A stretch of DNA of 64,000 bases from Pseudomonadota bacterium (GTDB lineage Bacteria; Myxococcota_A; UBA796; GCA-2862545): contig CANNIZ010000019.1 of assembly GCA_947505245.1 (NCBI GenBank), positions 1-64,000 of the forward strand, read 5' to 3'. The position numbers and the translations under genes were made by a program. Positions 1 to 8,496 of this stretch are shown in pieces. The notes beneath the pieces were generated by a model, which was given only the letters and a program-made list of their open reading frames with translations, searched no databases and was not told where the DNA came from. Each line of letters starts with the position of its first letter. Positions within the stretch are counted from its first letter, which is position 1.

Positions 1-142
1 AACGCCGAATTTAATTCGACACCCATCTTGGTTCGGTTATCGATCCTGTGTGCGCGACGCCGGACCTGATCCGTCCATGCCGAGCGTGCCCCTCCGCTCC
101 GCAGATGCAGGTGTGGAGGGCCTCGTCTACAGGGAGCGTGCG

Positions 143-598
143 ATGACGGCCCGGATGAACAGCGCGAAGACCGCCTCGCAGGCGTTGATCAGGCCCGACC
201 ACCTGCGTGTTGAGAACACGAACGCGGACACCCGCCCCTGGACGGCCAGCAGTGGCCCTTACTGGTTCACGTTCGTCGCCGAGCCGCGACCGCGGGGCAC
301 CTTGATCGTTCGTCGCTCCTCGACGCCCCCGGTCGGTGTCGGAGACCGACTCCGATACACCGTATGGCGCCCCGGGGACGAGATCCTGTGCGCGCCGATG
401 ACGGAAGTCCCTGCGAAGTTGCTGCGCCGCACGCTTAAGGACATCGACAAGGACGACGTGACAGCACTGATGGCGTGGCTGCGGGACATGAGCCAAAAGC
501 ACAAGATGCACGTGGTCGAACAGCAGGCCGATCAGTCTGTGGACGCCACCACCATCTGGTGCCGCCTCCTCGAATTGGTCGAAGGGGGTGCGTCATGA
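143..598 (+). CDS. hypothetical protein coupled to serine recombinase
   Basis: A 151-residue protein that I do not recognise. The ATG at 143 is chosen over the in-frame start at 50 because an AGGGAG ribosome-binding site lies at 131-136. The stop codon overlaps the ATG of the recombinase by four bases (ATGA at 595-598), so the two genes are almost certainly co-translated. The N-terminal half has a short beta-rich stretch (YWFTFVAEPRPRGTLIV). The C-terminal third is helical and charged. There is no signal peptide, membrane segment or Cys cluster. From position it may be an accessory protein of the mobile element, for example a directionality or DNA-binding factor, but nothing in the sequence proves this. 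Confidence 0.6.
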   Translation: MTARMNSAKTASQALIRPDHLRVENTNADTRPWTASSGPYWFTFVAEPRPRGTLIVRRSSTPPVGVGDRLRYTVWRPGDEILCAPMTEVPAKLLRRTLKDIDKDDVTALMAWLRDMSQKHKMHVVEQQADQSVDATTIWCRLLELVEGGAS

Positions 599-2409
599 CC
601 GTCGCGATCCAGTACCTGCGTCGATCGAGCGACAAGCAGGACGACTCCACCGAGCAGCAGAGGAAGATCAACGACGAATACGTCGAGAAGATGGGCTACG
701 AGCTTCTCGACCCCAAGGGCGTCTGGGAGGAGACTGGCAGCGGGCGCACGTTCGACGATCGCCCGGTGTTCCAGGCCCTCGTGAAGGCGGTGGAACGGCG
801 TGAGGTTGTCGCCGACGTGCTTATCATGTACCGCCCGTCGCGCTTCGGGCGCTCCGAGGACCTCACCGAGTTCTACTTCTACGAGCACCGTTTCAAGAAG
901 ATGGGGGTGCGCATCGAGTTCGCCTCCGGGCCCGAGTACAACATGCCGGGCCTCGGCGGGCTGATCATCAAGGGGGTGGCCTACTCGGCGGCGGCCGAGT
1001 TCAGCAAAGACCTCTCAAACTACGCCACGCGCGGGCTCGTCGAGAACGCTCGTCTTGGGTACTCGACGGGTGGCGACCCATGCTTGGGCTACGAGCGCGT
1101 GATGGTCGAGGCTGCGACGGGCAAGGAAATTGGGCGCTTGCCGCGGGGTGCGCAGAAGGGCGCCGACCGGAAACTTAAGATCAAGTACGTCTTCGCCTCG
1201 CCGAACGTCGTCGAGTTCGTTCGCGAGCACATCTTCGAGCGGCCTTGCCGGAACGGATGGTCCTACGCCAAGACCGCTCGGGAGCTGAACAAGCTCGTCG
1301 CTGCGGGAACGGGCCTTCCGTCGCCGCGAGCGGGTCGGGTGATCCACCGGCGGAACGGGAACGAAGTGCCGTACACGGGCACCTGGAAGGCCGGTACGAT
1401 CAGGGCCATGTGGACCTGCAAGACGTACATCGGCTTCCGGGTGATCGTGATCGGCGCCGAGAACGCGTTTCACGGCCAGCGCGTCGAGTGCGAAGGGGCC
1501 CACGAGCCGCTCATCACGCTGGATGTGTTTCGGACGCTGTACGAGCGCGCCCAAAGGCTGCCGTGGAACGAACGGAAGCTCGTGACCGGCCCACGCAGGC
1601 GCCGGAAGCCCGCAATCTACGCCATGTCAGGCATCGGCAAGTGCGTCCACTGCGCGTTCGGGTTCTCGGGGGCACGCTCGACCAACCGCAAGAAACGGGC
1701 CGTCCAGAACTACTACCGGGACAGCGGAGAGACCAACGGGTACTGCACGGTCCCGTCGTGGTCGATCCCGGTCGGCGACTTCGATGCCTGGGTCAAGGCG
1801 AAGATCGAGGAACGCCTGCGCTCCCCGCACTTCCAAGACGAGCTTCTCGCCATGCTCCGCGCTCGCCATGCTCCCACCTCGGCGGAAGATCCGACTGCGC
1901 CCCTTCGGGCTCGTCGCGTCGAGGTGCAGACGCAGATCGACAAGCTGATCGATCTTGCAAGCCGCGCGACATCCCAGAGCACGTCGCTGGCGAAGCGCCT
2001 GGATGCGCTGGAAGGGGAGGTCGTCGACCTCGATCGTCGTCTCCTCATGGCAGCCGATCAGCGCCGCGTCGCCGTCCGCGATGCCGACCTGTTGGCGGCT
2101 GCGAAGAAGATCACCGACAACGCCGTCCGCCTTGTGCAGTCCGACGGCGAGGTTCTCCACGAACTCGCGCCTCGGTTCATCAAGGAGTTCCGCGTGAACA
2201 AGGAGACGCGGACGATCGAAGTGGAGTTCTACACGGTACCGGCGGTCGTGATCGACCGACCGCCACGGTCGCGTATTGAGAAGATGGAGACGGACGGAAT
2301 CGAACCGTCGACCCTCTGCGTGCAAAGCAGATGCTCTACCCCTGAGCTACGCCCCCGGACGGTCCCAACCGTCCGAGGACGGTTTGATGGTGGGCCTGGG
2401 CAGACTTGA
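595..2409 (+). CDS. large serine recombinase (integrase/resolvase)
   Basis: Site-specific recombinase of the large serine family, 604 residues from the ATG at 595. The N-terminal resolvase domain (about 1-150) begins VAIQYLRRSSDKQ, with the catalytic Ser in the RRSS motif, and contains MYRPSRFGRS, the conserved arginine region. A recombinase domain follows (about 160-330), then a Cys-containing zinc-ribbon-like segment (GKCVHC, later GYC) and a coiled coil around 430-500. The last roughly 40 residues are not natural protein. From about METDGIEP onward the frame is antisense translation of tRNA-Ala and part of tRNA-Ile, so the original stop codon appears to be lost or replaced at the junction. 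The catalytic part is intact, so activity is possible. Confidence 0.88.
   Translation: MTVAIQYLRRSSDKQDDSTEQQRKINDEYVEKMGYELLDPKGVWEETGSGRTFDDRPVFQALVKAVERREVVADVLIMYRPSRFGRSEDLTEFYFYEHRFKKMGVRIEFASGPEYNMPGLGGLIIKGVAYSAAAEFSKDLSNYATRGLVENARLGYSTGGDPCLGYERVMVEAATGKEIGRLPRGAQKGADRKLKIKYVFASPNVVEFVREHIFERPCRNGWSYAKTARELNKLVAAGTGLPSPRAGRVIHRRNGNEVPYTGTWKAGTIRAMWTCKTYIGFRVIVIGAENAFHGQRVECEGAHEPLITLDVFRTLYERAQRLPWNERKLVTGPRRRRKPAIYAMSGIGKCVHCAFGFSGARSTNRKKRAVQNYYRDSGETNGYCTVPSWSIPVGDFDAWVKAKIEERLRSPHFQDELLAMLRARHAPTSAEDPTAPLRARRVEVQTQIDKLIDLASRATSQSTSLAKRLDALEGEVVDLDRRLLMAADQRRVAVRDADLLAAAKKITDNAVRLVQSDGEVLHELAPRFIKEFRVNKETRTIEVEFYTVPAVVIDRPPRSRIEKMETDGIEPSTLCVQSRCSTPELRPRTVPTVRGRFDGGPGQT
2285..2356 (-). 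tRNA. tRNA-Ala(TGC)
   Basis: Minus-strand cloverleaf of 72 nt. The acceptor GGGGGCG pairs with CGTCTCC and has a G-U at the third pair, the alanine identity element. The D arm holds AGCTCAGGGGTAGAGC. The anticodon stem TCTGC/GCAGA encloses the loop TTTGCAC (anticodon TGC). The T arm contains GGTTCGATTCC. CCA is not encoded. The recombinase coding frame lies antisense across the whole gene. Confidence 0.95.
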
Positions 2410-2464
2410 ACTGCCGACCTCGTGCTTATCAGGCACGCGCTCTAACCACCTGAGCTACAGGCCC
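2391..2464 (-). tRNA. tRNA-Ile(GAT)
   Basis: Minus-strand cloverleaf of 74 nt. The acceptor GGGCCTG pairs with CAGGCCC. The anticodon stem CGTGC/GCACG encloses the loop CTGATAA (anticodon GAT). The T arm contains AGTTCAAGTCT. It lies 34 bp upstream of tRNA-Ala, the order and pair usually found in the 16S-23S spacer, but no rRNA is adjacent. Only 38 bp separate it from the GMC oxidoreductase stop codon upstream on the same strand. Confidence 0.95.
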
Positions 2465-2502
2465 CTTCAAATGGACACGCGCCCGTAACGTGGGGCGGCG
2501 GG

Positions 2503-4920
2503 CTACGCCACGCGGGATGCGATCGCTTCTCCCGCGCGCAGGGCCAGAGCCATGATGGTCATCTGCGGATTGACGCCGAGGGACGTGGGAACCGACGAGC
2601 CGTCCGCGACGTAGAGGTTGTCGGTTCCGAACACGCGATGCTCGGGGTCGCACACCGCCACCTTGGACGACGCCCCGATCCGGCACGTGCCGAGCGGGTG
2701 GCTGCCGAGCAGGTTCCAGTCGAGCACGCGGATGTTCGCGGTCATCAGCGCCCTTGCCTGCTCGAGCGTCTTCACGTGGGGCTGTCGGCGCACGCCGATC
2801 ATCACCTCTTCGGCGCCGCCGCGGATCAGCACCTCGGAAAGCACGGAGACGCCCTTCTGGAGCCGCTTGTGGGTGCCGGGGTCCACGTTGTACCGGATCG
2901 TCGGGCGGCCATCCATTCCGAGGCCGACGCTGCCGTTGCCGGGGTCTTTCACCATGAAGCCGTACTGGGCCGTCTGGCCGTAGCCGTCCATCCAGCGCGT
3001 GAGCTCCTTGCCGAGGAGCGGGATCGTCGCGCCCGCGACCTGCGGGGGCACGTAGAACCCCTCGAATTTGATTCCTTCGGGTTCGAGGCCGGAGATGCCG
3101 TACGACTGGGGGATCGCGGCCCACGGCGCGCAGTCGCGGCCGAGGCGGGCCCACATGCCGATCTCCGGGTGCACGGAGAGGTTCTTGCCGAGCATTGGCA
3201 GGTCGAAGCCGTTCTGCATCAACACATGCGGGGTGACGAGCGCGCCACACGCGAGGACGACGGCCTTCGCGTGCACGCGGAGCACCTTCTGGACGCCGTG
3301 GGCGTCGGGTCCGCGGGCCTCGACCGCGACGATCGTGCGGCCGCGCTGGAGCAGGCGGGTGACGGGGAGCCCGGTGAACAGGCTCGCGCCGGCGTTCACG
3401 GCGCGGGGGATCCACGACACGTTGCTCGACCGCTTCGCGTCGGTGGGGCAGCCGAACACGCAGGCGCCCTGCCCATCGCAGCCGGGCGCGTTGCGCGGCA
3501 GGGGCGCGTTTTCGAGGCCCATCTCGTCCGCGCCCTTCTTCACGATGTCCGCGATCGAGCCGAGATGCTTCGTGCCCGCGGGGGTGACCTGGAGCTCCTG
3601 CTCGACGGCGCCGTAGTAGGCGTCGAGGCCCGTGGCGGAGAAGTCGTCCGAGAGGCCGCAGTCGCGCCGCCAGTCCTCGAACACGTGTTCGGGCGCGCGA
3701 AAGCAGGTGCCGGAGTTGATCGCGGTGGTGCCGCCCACCATGCGGCCCATCGGCAGGCTGATCGGCGGGTTTCCGACCGAGAACGTCATGCCGGCGTTGC
3801 GCCACAGCGACCGCATGCGGTCGAGCGGGGAGCCCTGGAACTGCTTGCGGCCCTGGAACCGGCCCTCCTCGAGGATCGCGACGGCGAGGCCCTGCTCGGC
3901 GAGCCTCGCGGCGATCGCACCACCGCCCGCTCCGGTGCCGACGACGACGACGTCGCAGTCGATGCGCGTCTCGGCGCCGAGGTCTTCGGCGGTGGTGATC
4001 GCGGTGGTCCAGCGGGGATCGGGCTCGCGCACGGGGGTCTGGTACGTCGGGGCGCCGATGTTCGCGAGGTAGTCGGGCCGGTCGAAGTGGGCGGCGCGGA
4101 CGGGCATGCCGACGAGGTGCAGCACCTGGTGCGGGGAAAGGCCGCCGGAGAGCCCGTCGTAGCCGGGGATCTGGTCGATCGCGTCGAGCAGGGCGACGCG
4201 GCGCTCGCGGTCGAGGGTGGCGAACCCGCGCCCGTAGCGGACACGGGAGAGGGCATCGAGCGCGCGCAGCACGCCAGCGAACGCGGTGGCGGTGCCGGCG
4301 GGCATGTGCGACAGCACCTCGAGGGCCTTGTCGACGGTGAGCGCGTCCGCAGCGGGCACGTGGACGCCCGGCTCGATCGCGGCGTCGGCGAAGGCCTCCA
4401 GGAGGGCGCGGTCGACGGCGCCCAGGGGCGCGGCGGACAGCAGGCCGTCGGGCGAGGACGCGTCGAGCGGCAGCTGCTTCACGCTCGTCTCGAGCGTGCT
4501 CGTGCCGAAGAAGTTCACGACCTCGTCGAAGTTGAACCACATGTCGCCCCGCAGGACGACGTCGTCGTCGTGGCGGACCTCGCAGCCGCGCATGTTGCCG
4601 ATCGACGTGAACGGCTGGAGCGTGGACAGGTTCTTCTGGCCGTAGAACGCGTAGCGGGCGTCGTCGGGCCCGGTGAACGCGAACTCGTAGCGGATGAACT
4701 GGCCCTGCAGCGGCAGCGCGCGGATCGTGATCGTGCCGTCGAGCGGGGTGTTCGTGGCGAGCGGAGGCGCGTTGACGACGCCGGTGAGGCGGGCCTTTCC
4801 GTCGCGCCAGAACGAGCGCAGGCGCGGCGCCTCGACCTTGACGGTGAAGTCGATCGGAACGGACTTTCCCCACCGATCGGTGAACGTGCCCTGCATCGTC
4901 TCGTGGAAAGAGAGGCCCAT
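2503..4920 (-). CDS. GMC family oxidoreductase
   Basis: FAD-dependent glucose-methanol-choline oxidoreductase, 805 residues, longer than the usual 500-600 because of a beta-rich N-terminal extension of about 280 residues. The ADP-binding motif VVVGTGAGGGAIAARLAEQG begins near residue 320. It also has the GMC signature GRMVGGTTAINSGT, a cysteine-rich CDGQGACVFGCPTDAK segment, the active-site HPLGTCRIG, and the C-terminal VADGSSVPTSLGVNPQMTI with the conserved Asn. Members oxidise alcohols, sterols or long-chain fatty alcohols; the substrate is unknown here. The start ATG shares one base with the stop of the upstream gene (TGATG), and GGAGGT precedes it. It is the last protein gene of the five-gene operon and ends 38 bp before tRNA-Ile. 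Confidence 0.9.
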   Translation of the reverse strand: MGLSFHETMQGTFTDRWGKSVPIDFTVKVEAPRLRSFWRDGKARLTGVVNAPPLATNTPLDGTITIRALPLQGQFIRYEFAFTGPDDARYAFYGQKNLSTLQPFTSIGNMRGCEVRHDDDVVLRGDMWFNFDEVVNFFGTSTLETSVKQLPLDASSPDGLLSAAPLGAVDRALLEAFADAAIEPGVHVPAADALTVDKALEVLSHMPAGTATAFAGVLRALDALSRVRYGRGFATLDRERRVALLDAIDQIPGYDGLSGGLSPHQVLHLVGMPVRAAHFDRPDYLANIGAPTYQTPVREPDPRWTTAITTAEDLGAETRIDCDVVVVGTGAGGGAIAARLAEQGLAVAILEEGRFQGRKQFQGSPLDRMRSLWRNAGMTFSVGNPPISLPMGRMVGGTTAINSGTCFRAPEHVFEDWRRDCGLSDDFSATGLDAYYGAVEQELQVTPAGTKHLGSIADIVKKGADEMGLENAPLPRNAPGCDGQGACVFGCPTDAKRSSNVSWIPRAVNAGASLFTGLPVTRLLQRGRTIVAVEARGPDAHGVQKVLRVHAKAVVLACGALVTPHVLMQNGFDLPMLGKNLSVHPEIGMWARLGRDCAPWAAIPQSYGISGLEPEGIKFEGFYVPPQVAGATIPLLGKELTRWMDGYGQTAQYGFMVKDPGNGSVGLGMDGRPTIRYNVDPGTHKRLQKGVSVLSEVLIRGGAEEVMIGVRRQPHVKTLEQARALMTANIRVLDWNLLGSHPLGTCRIGASSKVAVCDPEHRVFGTDNLYVADGSSVPTSLGVNPQMTIMALALRAGEAIASRVA

Positions 4921-5894
4921 CACACCACCTCCGGGAACGCCGCGTCGGGCGTGCGGGTCAAGAATTCCAGCGCGCCGCCATGGGCGGACGTGCACTCAAA
5001 ACCTTCACCGTCGACGGGGTTCACGCGCAGCACGGTGCGCGCGAGCTTGCTGTTCAGGCAGTACGAAAGGGCCCCGTCGGGGTTGTTGTACCCGAGGCAC
5101 ACCATGCGGGACGTCTCGGCGTGCATCGCGAGTACGGCCTCGCCGTCCTCCCCGCGGACGCGCAGGGTCCAGGTGCGGCCGTCCAGATCGGCGCTCGATC
5201 GCCAGGGGCGGAACACGCGATCGAACCGGTATTCGCGGGAGCCCCGGCGGACGACCAGCGCCGACAGGCGGGGTGTGACGACCGGGCCGAGCTTGATGCG
5301 GCCGGTGAACCCCTCGCAAAGCGCGTGGGGAGCGCCGTCGGCGGCGAGGAACACGCACTGGCCCCAGGCGTACTCGAGCGCGTGGGACTTGCCCCAGTTG
5401 TGGCCCTGCATGCCGATCCAGTCGGTGACAGCGGCGCCGTCGAGGGTGCCGGAGAACCGTGCGCACGGCACGGGCGTGAGCAGCTTGGACTTCGGGAACG
5501 GGCCGTCGATCATCCAGCGCGCGGGGAACGGGCACAGCGCGTCCGACAAGCCGGGGACGGCGGTGTAGTGAAGATCGTAGGTGGGACCGCGCACGGAGCC
5601 ACCTGCGGGGCCGAGTGCGAAGGTGTGGTCGCCGATCGTGATGTGGACGGTGGCGCCGGGGGTGAACCGCGCCTGCGCCAGCGGGATCGTGATCTTGCTG
5701 GCGGTCGAGCGGTCGCCGTCAAACCGCGCGATCCAGGCCTCGGCGACGGGCTCACCGCGGTCGGGCACGAGCACGGTGGCCTTCAACCACAACGCCTTCG
5801 GTTCGGTTGGGTGGTTGCAGCGCAGGAAGTAGGACTCGACGCCGCCCTTGGAGGCGACGTGACGGGGCGCGTTGTCAGCGTACATGGCCGTCAT
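4920..5894 (-). CDS. AttH/CrtC-like lipocalin-fold protein
   Basis: A 324-residue soluble beta-rich protein. The conserved-looking block GMQGHNWGKSHALEYAWGQC, with a GHNWG core, resembles the AttH/hydroxyneurosporene synthase (CrtC)/tocopherol cyclase-like superfamily, whose members bind or hydrate hydrophobic substrates. The assignment rests on this motif and the overall pattern only. The start at 5894 has GAGG eight bases upstream; an in-frame ATG lies nine bases further on. The upstream aldehyde dehydrogenase stop is two bases away and the downstream GMC start overlaps the stop codon, so it is translated as part of the operon. A role in binding or hydrating a lipid-like substrate of the flanking oxidoreductases is inferred. 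Confidence 0.6.
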   Translation of the reverse strand: MTAMYADNAPRHVASKGGVESYFLRCNHPTEPKALWLKATVLVPDRGEPVAEAWIARFDGDRSTASKITIPLAQARFTPGATVHITIGDHTFALGPAGGSVRGPTYDLHYTAVPGLSDALCPFPARWMIDGPFPKSKLLTPVPCARFSGTLDGAAVTDWIGMQGHNWGKSHALEYAWGQCVFLAADGAPHALCEGFTGRIKLGPVVTPRLSALVVRRGSREYRFDRVFRPWRSSADLDGRTWTLRVRGEDGEAVLAMHAETSRMVCLGYNNPDGALSYCLNSKLARTVLRVNPVDGEGFECTSAHGGALEFLTRTPDAAFPEVV

Positions 5895-5896
5895 GA

Positions 5897-7399
5897 TCAA
5901 AGCCTCGGGGAGCGGCGCATCATCGACGCGAACGCGGTGAGCAGCTTCCCGGCCGAGCGGACGCGGCGGCCGGTGTGGCGGTCGCCGACGATGGTGACGA
6001 ACGCGCGGATCAGCTCGACCTGGTCGCCGTCGTAGGGGTACCACCACGGGCGCTTGAAGCCGGGGATGCCGCCGCGCGGGCGGTCGATCACGCGCGGCAT
6101 CGTGAACTCGCGCAGGCCGTCTTCGCCGTGGCTGCGGCCGAAGCCGCTGCTGCCTTTTCCGCCCCACGGGAGCTCGGCGAACGCGTGCATCGTGGCGGCG
6201 ACGTCGTTGATCGACACCAGCCCTGCGTCCAGGCGCTTCGCGAGCCGCTCGGCGCGATCGACGTCGGCCGAGAACACGGACGCGGTGAGCCCGAAGTCGG
6301 TGTCGTTGTGCAGCCGGGCGGCGTCGTCGTCGCCGCGGAACGTCGCGATGGCGGCGATCGGCCCGAACGTCTCGTCCCGGTACACGTCCGACGCCTCGAC
6401 GCCGGGGCCGTCGATCAGGCTGACCGCGCCGTACTTCGCGACGTTGAGGCCGCGCTTGTTCGCGTCGGCGAGGTGCCGCTCCCACACCTTGCTCTGCAGC
6501 GGCATGGAACACGGGCCGACGTCGCTCGGGTCGAGGCGCTCGGCCTTCGCGCGCAGGCGGCCCATGAACGCGTCCACCACGCGCTCATCGACGAGGATGC
6601 GCTCGACGGACGCGCACACCTGGCCGCCGTTCATCGTGGCGCCCCACAGCGCGGCCGAGGAGGCGAGCTCGAGGTCGGCGTCGTCGCACACGATGAGGGC
6701 GTCGATGCCGCCCAATTCGAGGCTGACGGGGATCGGGAACTGGGCGCACGCGGCCATCACCTTGCGGCCCGTCACCAACGAGCCGGTGAAGAACACCTTC
6801 TCGGGCTTCGCGTCGATCAGCGCGGCGCCGACGCGACCGTCGCCCTGTACGAGCTGGAGCAGGTCGGCCGGAAGTCCGCAGTCGCGGAACAGGTCGACGA
6901 CGAGCGCCCCGCAGCGCGGCGACCACTCGCTCGGCTTGAGCAGCACGGCGTTGCCGGCGACGAGCCCCGCGACGATCTGGCCGAGCGGGATGCTGACGGG
7001 GAAGTTCCATGGCGAGATCACCACGCAAACGCCGAGCGGTACGCGCTCGATCACGGGCTTTCGGTGCGGCAACCAGGTGACCGGTGCGGCTTCCGCCGCG
7101 AGCAGGCGGGGGGCGTTCGCGCAGGTCCAGCGCACCGCGCCGACCGCGCCGCCGACCTCGTGACCGAGGGCCTCGACCTCGCGTTTGCCGTTCTCCTCGC
7201 GGATCACCGCGACGATCTCGTCCATGCGGGAGATCAGTGCGTCTCCCGCCTTGGCGAGGCGCTCGGCGCGCTCGGCGACGGGGACCAGAGCCCATGCGCG
7301 CTGGGCGGCGCGGGCCGCAGACACGCGGAAGCCGATCTCGCCTTCGCGGGCGAGCAGCCAGGACAGGCCTTGTTCGGGCAGGGCAGGGGTCGCGCTCAT
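5897..7399 (-). CDS. aldehyde dehydrogenase family protein
   Basis: NAD(P)-dependent aldehyde dehydrogenase, 500 residues, full length for the family. It contains the oxyanion Asn in SPWNFPVS, the cofactor loop FFTGSLVTGRKV, the general base Glu in SLELGG, the catalytic Cys in NGGQVCASVERI and the DETFGPIAAI motif, so all key residues are intact. The C-terminal stretch is typical of the class-3-like membrane-associated group in which fatty aldehydes are common substrates (inference). The ATG at 7399 overlaps the stop of the upstream SDR gene by four bases (ATGA). In the operon it would oxidise the aldehyde made by the GMC or reductase enzymes. Confidence 0.9.
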   Translation of the reverse strand: MSATPALPEQGLSWLLAREGEIGFRVSAARAAQRAWALVPVAERAERLAKAGDALISRMDEIVAVIREENGKREVEALGHEVGGAVGAVRWTCANAPRLLAAEAAPVTWLPHRKPVIERVPLGVCVVISPWNFPVSIPLGQIVAGLVAGNAVLLKPSEWSPRCGALVVDLFRDCGLPADLLQLVQGDGRVGAALIDAKPEKVFFTGSLVTGRKVMAACAQFPIPVSLELGGIDALIVCDDADLELASSAALWGATMNGGQVCASVERILVDERVVDAFMGRLRAKAERLDPSDVGPCSMPLQSKVWERHLADANKRGLNVAKYGAVSLIDGPGVEASDVYRDETFGPIAAIATFRGDDDAARLHNDTDFGLTASVFSADVDRAERLAKRLDAGLVSINDVAATMHAFAELPWGGKGSSGFGRSHGEDGLREFTMPRVIDRPRGGIPGFKRPWWYPYDGDQVELIRAFVTIVGDRHTGRRVRSAGKLLTAFASMMRRSPRL

Positions 7400-8496
7400 G
7401 CAGCCTTCCTTCCGGGCGTCACCGCCGCGAAGATCTCGGGGTGTTGGCGGGCGTACGTCATCAACGTGCCCAGGTACGTGTCGAGCGACGGACACGGCGG
7501 GCGCAGCGGAGCGAGGAGCCGCGACGCGTTGGTCGTGTCGAACTCGACCTCGTGGTTGAAGTAGTCGAAGCTCTCGCGCGGGATGCGCACGAACGGGCGC
7601 AGGCGCTTGCCGGTGATCAGGTCGGCGACGCGCAGCGGCACGGTGCCAGCCGAGGGCCGCTTTCCGAGCAGCTTGAGGAACAGCTCGAGGACCTCATGGG
7701 CGGTGAACGGGTTCGGGTCTGCGAGCGCGACGGTCGCGCCGACGGCCTTCTCCTCGCGGTCAAGCAGCGCCATCGCGTCGATCACGAAGTCCACGGGGAC
7801 GAGGTTCACCCTCGCGCGCGACGGGCCGATGTCCACCATCGGCGCCCACGTGGGCAGGCGGAACAGCAGCTGCATCACGAAGTACGGGCCGTCGCCCTTC
7901 GCGGTCTCGCCGGTGACGCTGTCGCCCACGACGATCGAGGGCCGGTAGATCGTGGTCGGCACGTGGCCCATCCGATGCCGGACGTGCTTCTCGGCCCAGC
8001 ACTTCGTGGACTCGTAGTGGTTCTTGAACGCCTGACCCTTGTCGAGCTCGTCCTCGTACACGCGCCCGGTGCGGTCGCCCGCGACGTAGCAGGTCGAGAT
8101 GTAGTTCAGGCGCGCGAGGTTCGGCAGGCGCTCGCAAAGGTCGAGCACGTGGATCGTGCCGTCCACGTTCACGTTGTACGCGAACGATTCGGGCACCGCG
8201 AGGTCGTAGATCGCGGCGAGGTGCCACACGCGCGACACCTGCTCCCTGAGCTGCGCTTCGACACCTGGGGCGACGCCGAGGTCTGGGCGGCGGATGTCGC
8301 CGGGAACGATGTGCCACATCCCCTTCATCGCCGGGAGCCGCTGCTCCAGGGCCTCGCAGCGGGCCTTGGCGGTGAGCGCGAACCGAGGCTCACACATGAG
8401 GAACAGCCGCGTCTCGGGTTCGTCGGTGACGAGCCGCTCGACCAGCCGGGACGCGATGAACCCGGGGAAGCCGGTAATCAGGACACCATCAGCCAC
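7396..8496 (-). CDS. extended SDR, male-sterility/acyl reductase-like NAD(P)-binding protein
   Basis: A 366-residue NAD(P)-binding protein. The N-terminal Rossmann motif ITGFPGFIASRL (GxxGxxx) lies at about residues 8-19. VWHLAAIYDL and an NYISTCYVAG segment follow, and a Tyr-x-x-x-Lys catalytic pair is seen in NHYESTKCWAE. This layout matches the NAD-binding_4 (male sterility/fatty acyl-CoA or thioester reductase) branch of extended SDRs. The GTG start at 8496 is supported by GGGAGGTG just upstream. The gene overlaps the regulator by eight bases and the aldehyde dehydrogenase by four. Reductive release of acyl thioesters or epimerisation are both possible; operon context favours acyl/aldehyde chemistry. 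Confidence 0.82.
   Translation of the reverse strand: MADGVLITGFPGFIASRLVERLVTDEPETRLFLMCEPRFALTAKARCEALEQRLPAMKGMWHIVPGDIRRPDLGVAPGVEAQLREQVSRVWHLAAIYDLAVPESFAYNVNVDGTIHVLDLCERLPNLARLNYISTCYVAGDRTGRVYEDELDKGQAFKNHYESTKCWAEKHVRHRMGHVPTTIYRPSIVVGDSVTGETAKGDGPYFVMQLLFRLPTWAPMVDIGPSRARVNLVPVDFVIDAMALLDREEKAVGATVALADPNPFTAHEVLELFLKLLGKRPSAGTVPLRVADLITGKRLRPFVRIPRESFDYFNHEVEFDTTNASRLLAPLRPPCPSLDTYLGTLMTYARQHPEIFAAVTPGRKAA

Noticed and set aside
2638..5568. A 976-codon plus-strand open frame across the GMC and AttH-like genes
   Set aside because: Composition is Ala/Gly/Arg/Asp shadow sequence typical of high-GC antisense frames; the minus-strand genes have clear motifs and overlapping starts.
5975..7564. 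Long plus-strand open frame opposite the aldehyde dehydrogenase
   Set aside because: Shadow of the minus-strand gene; no start site or domain.
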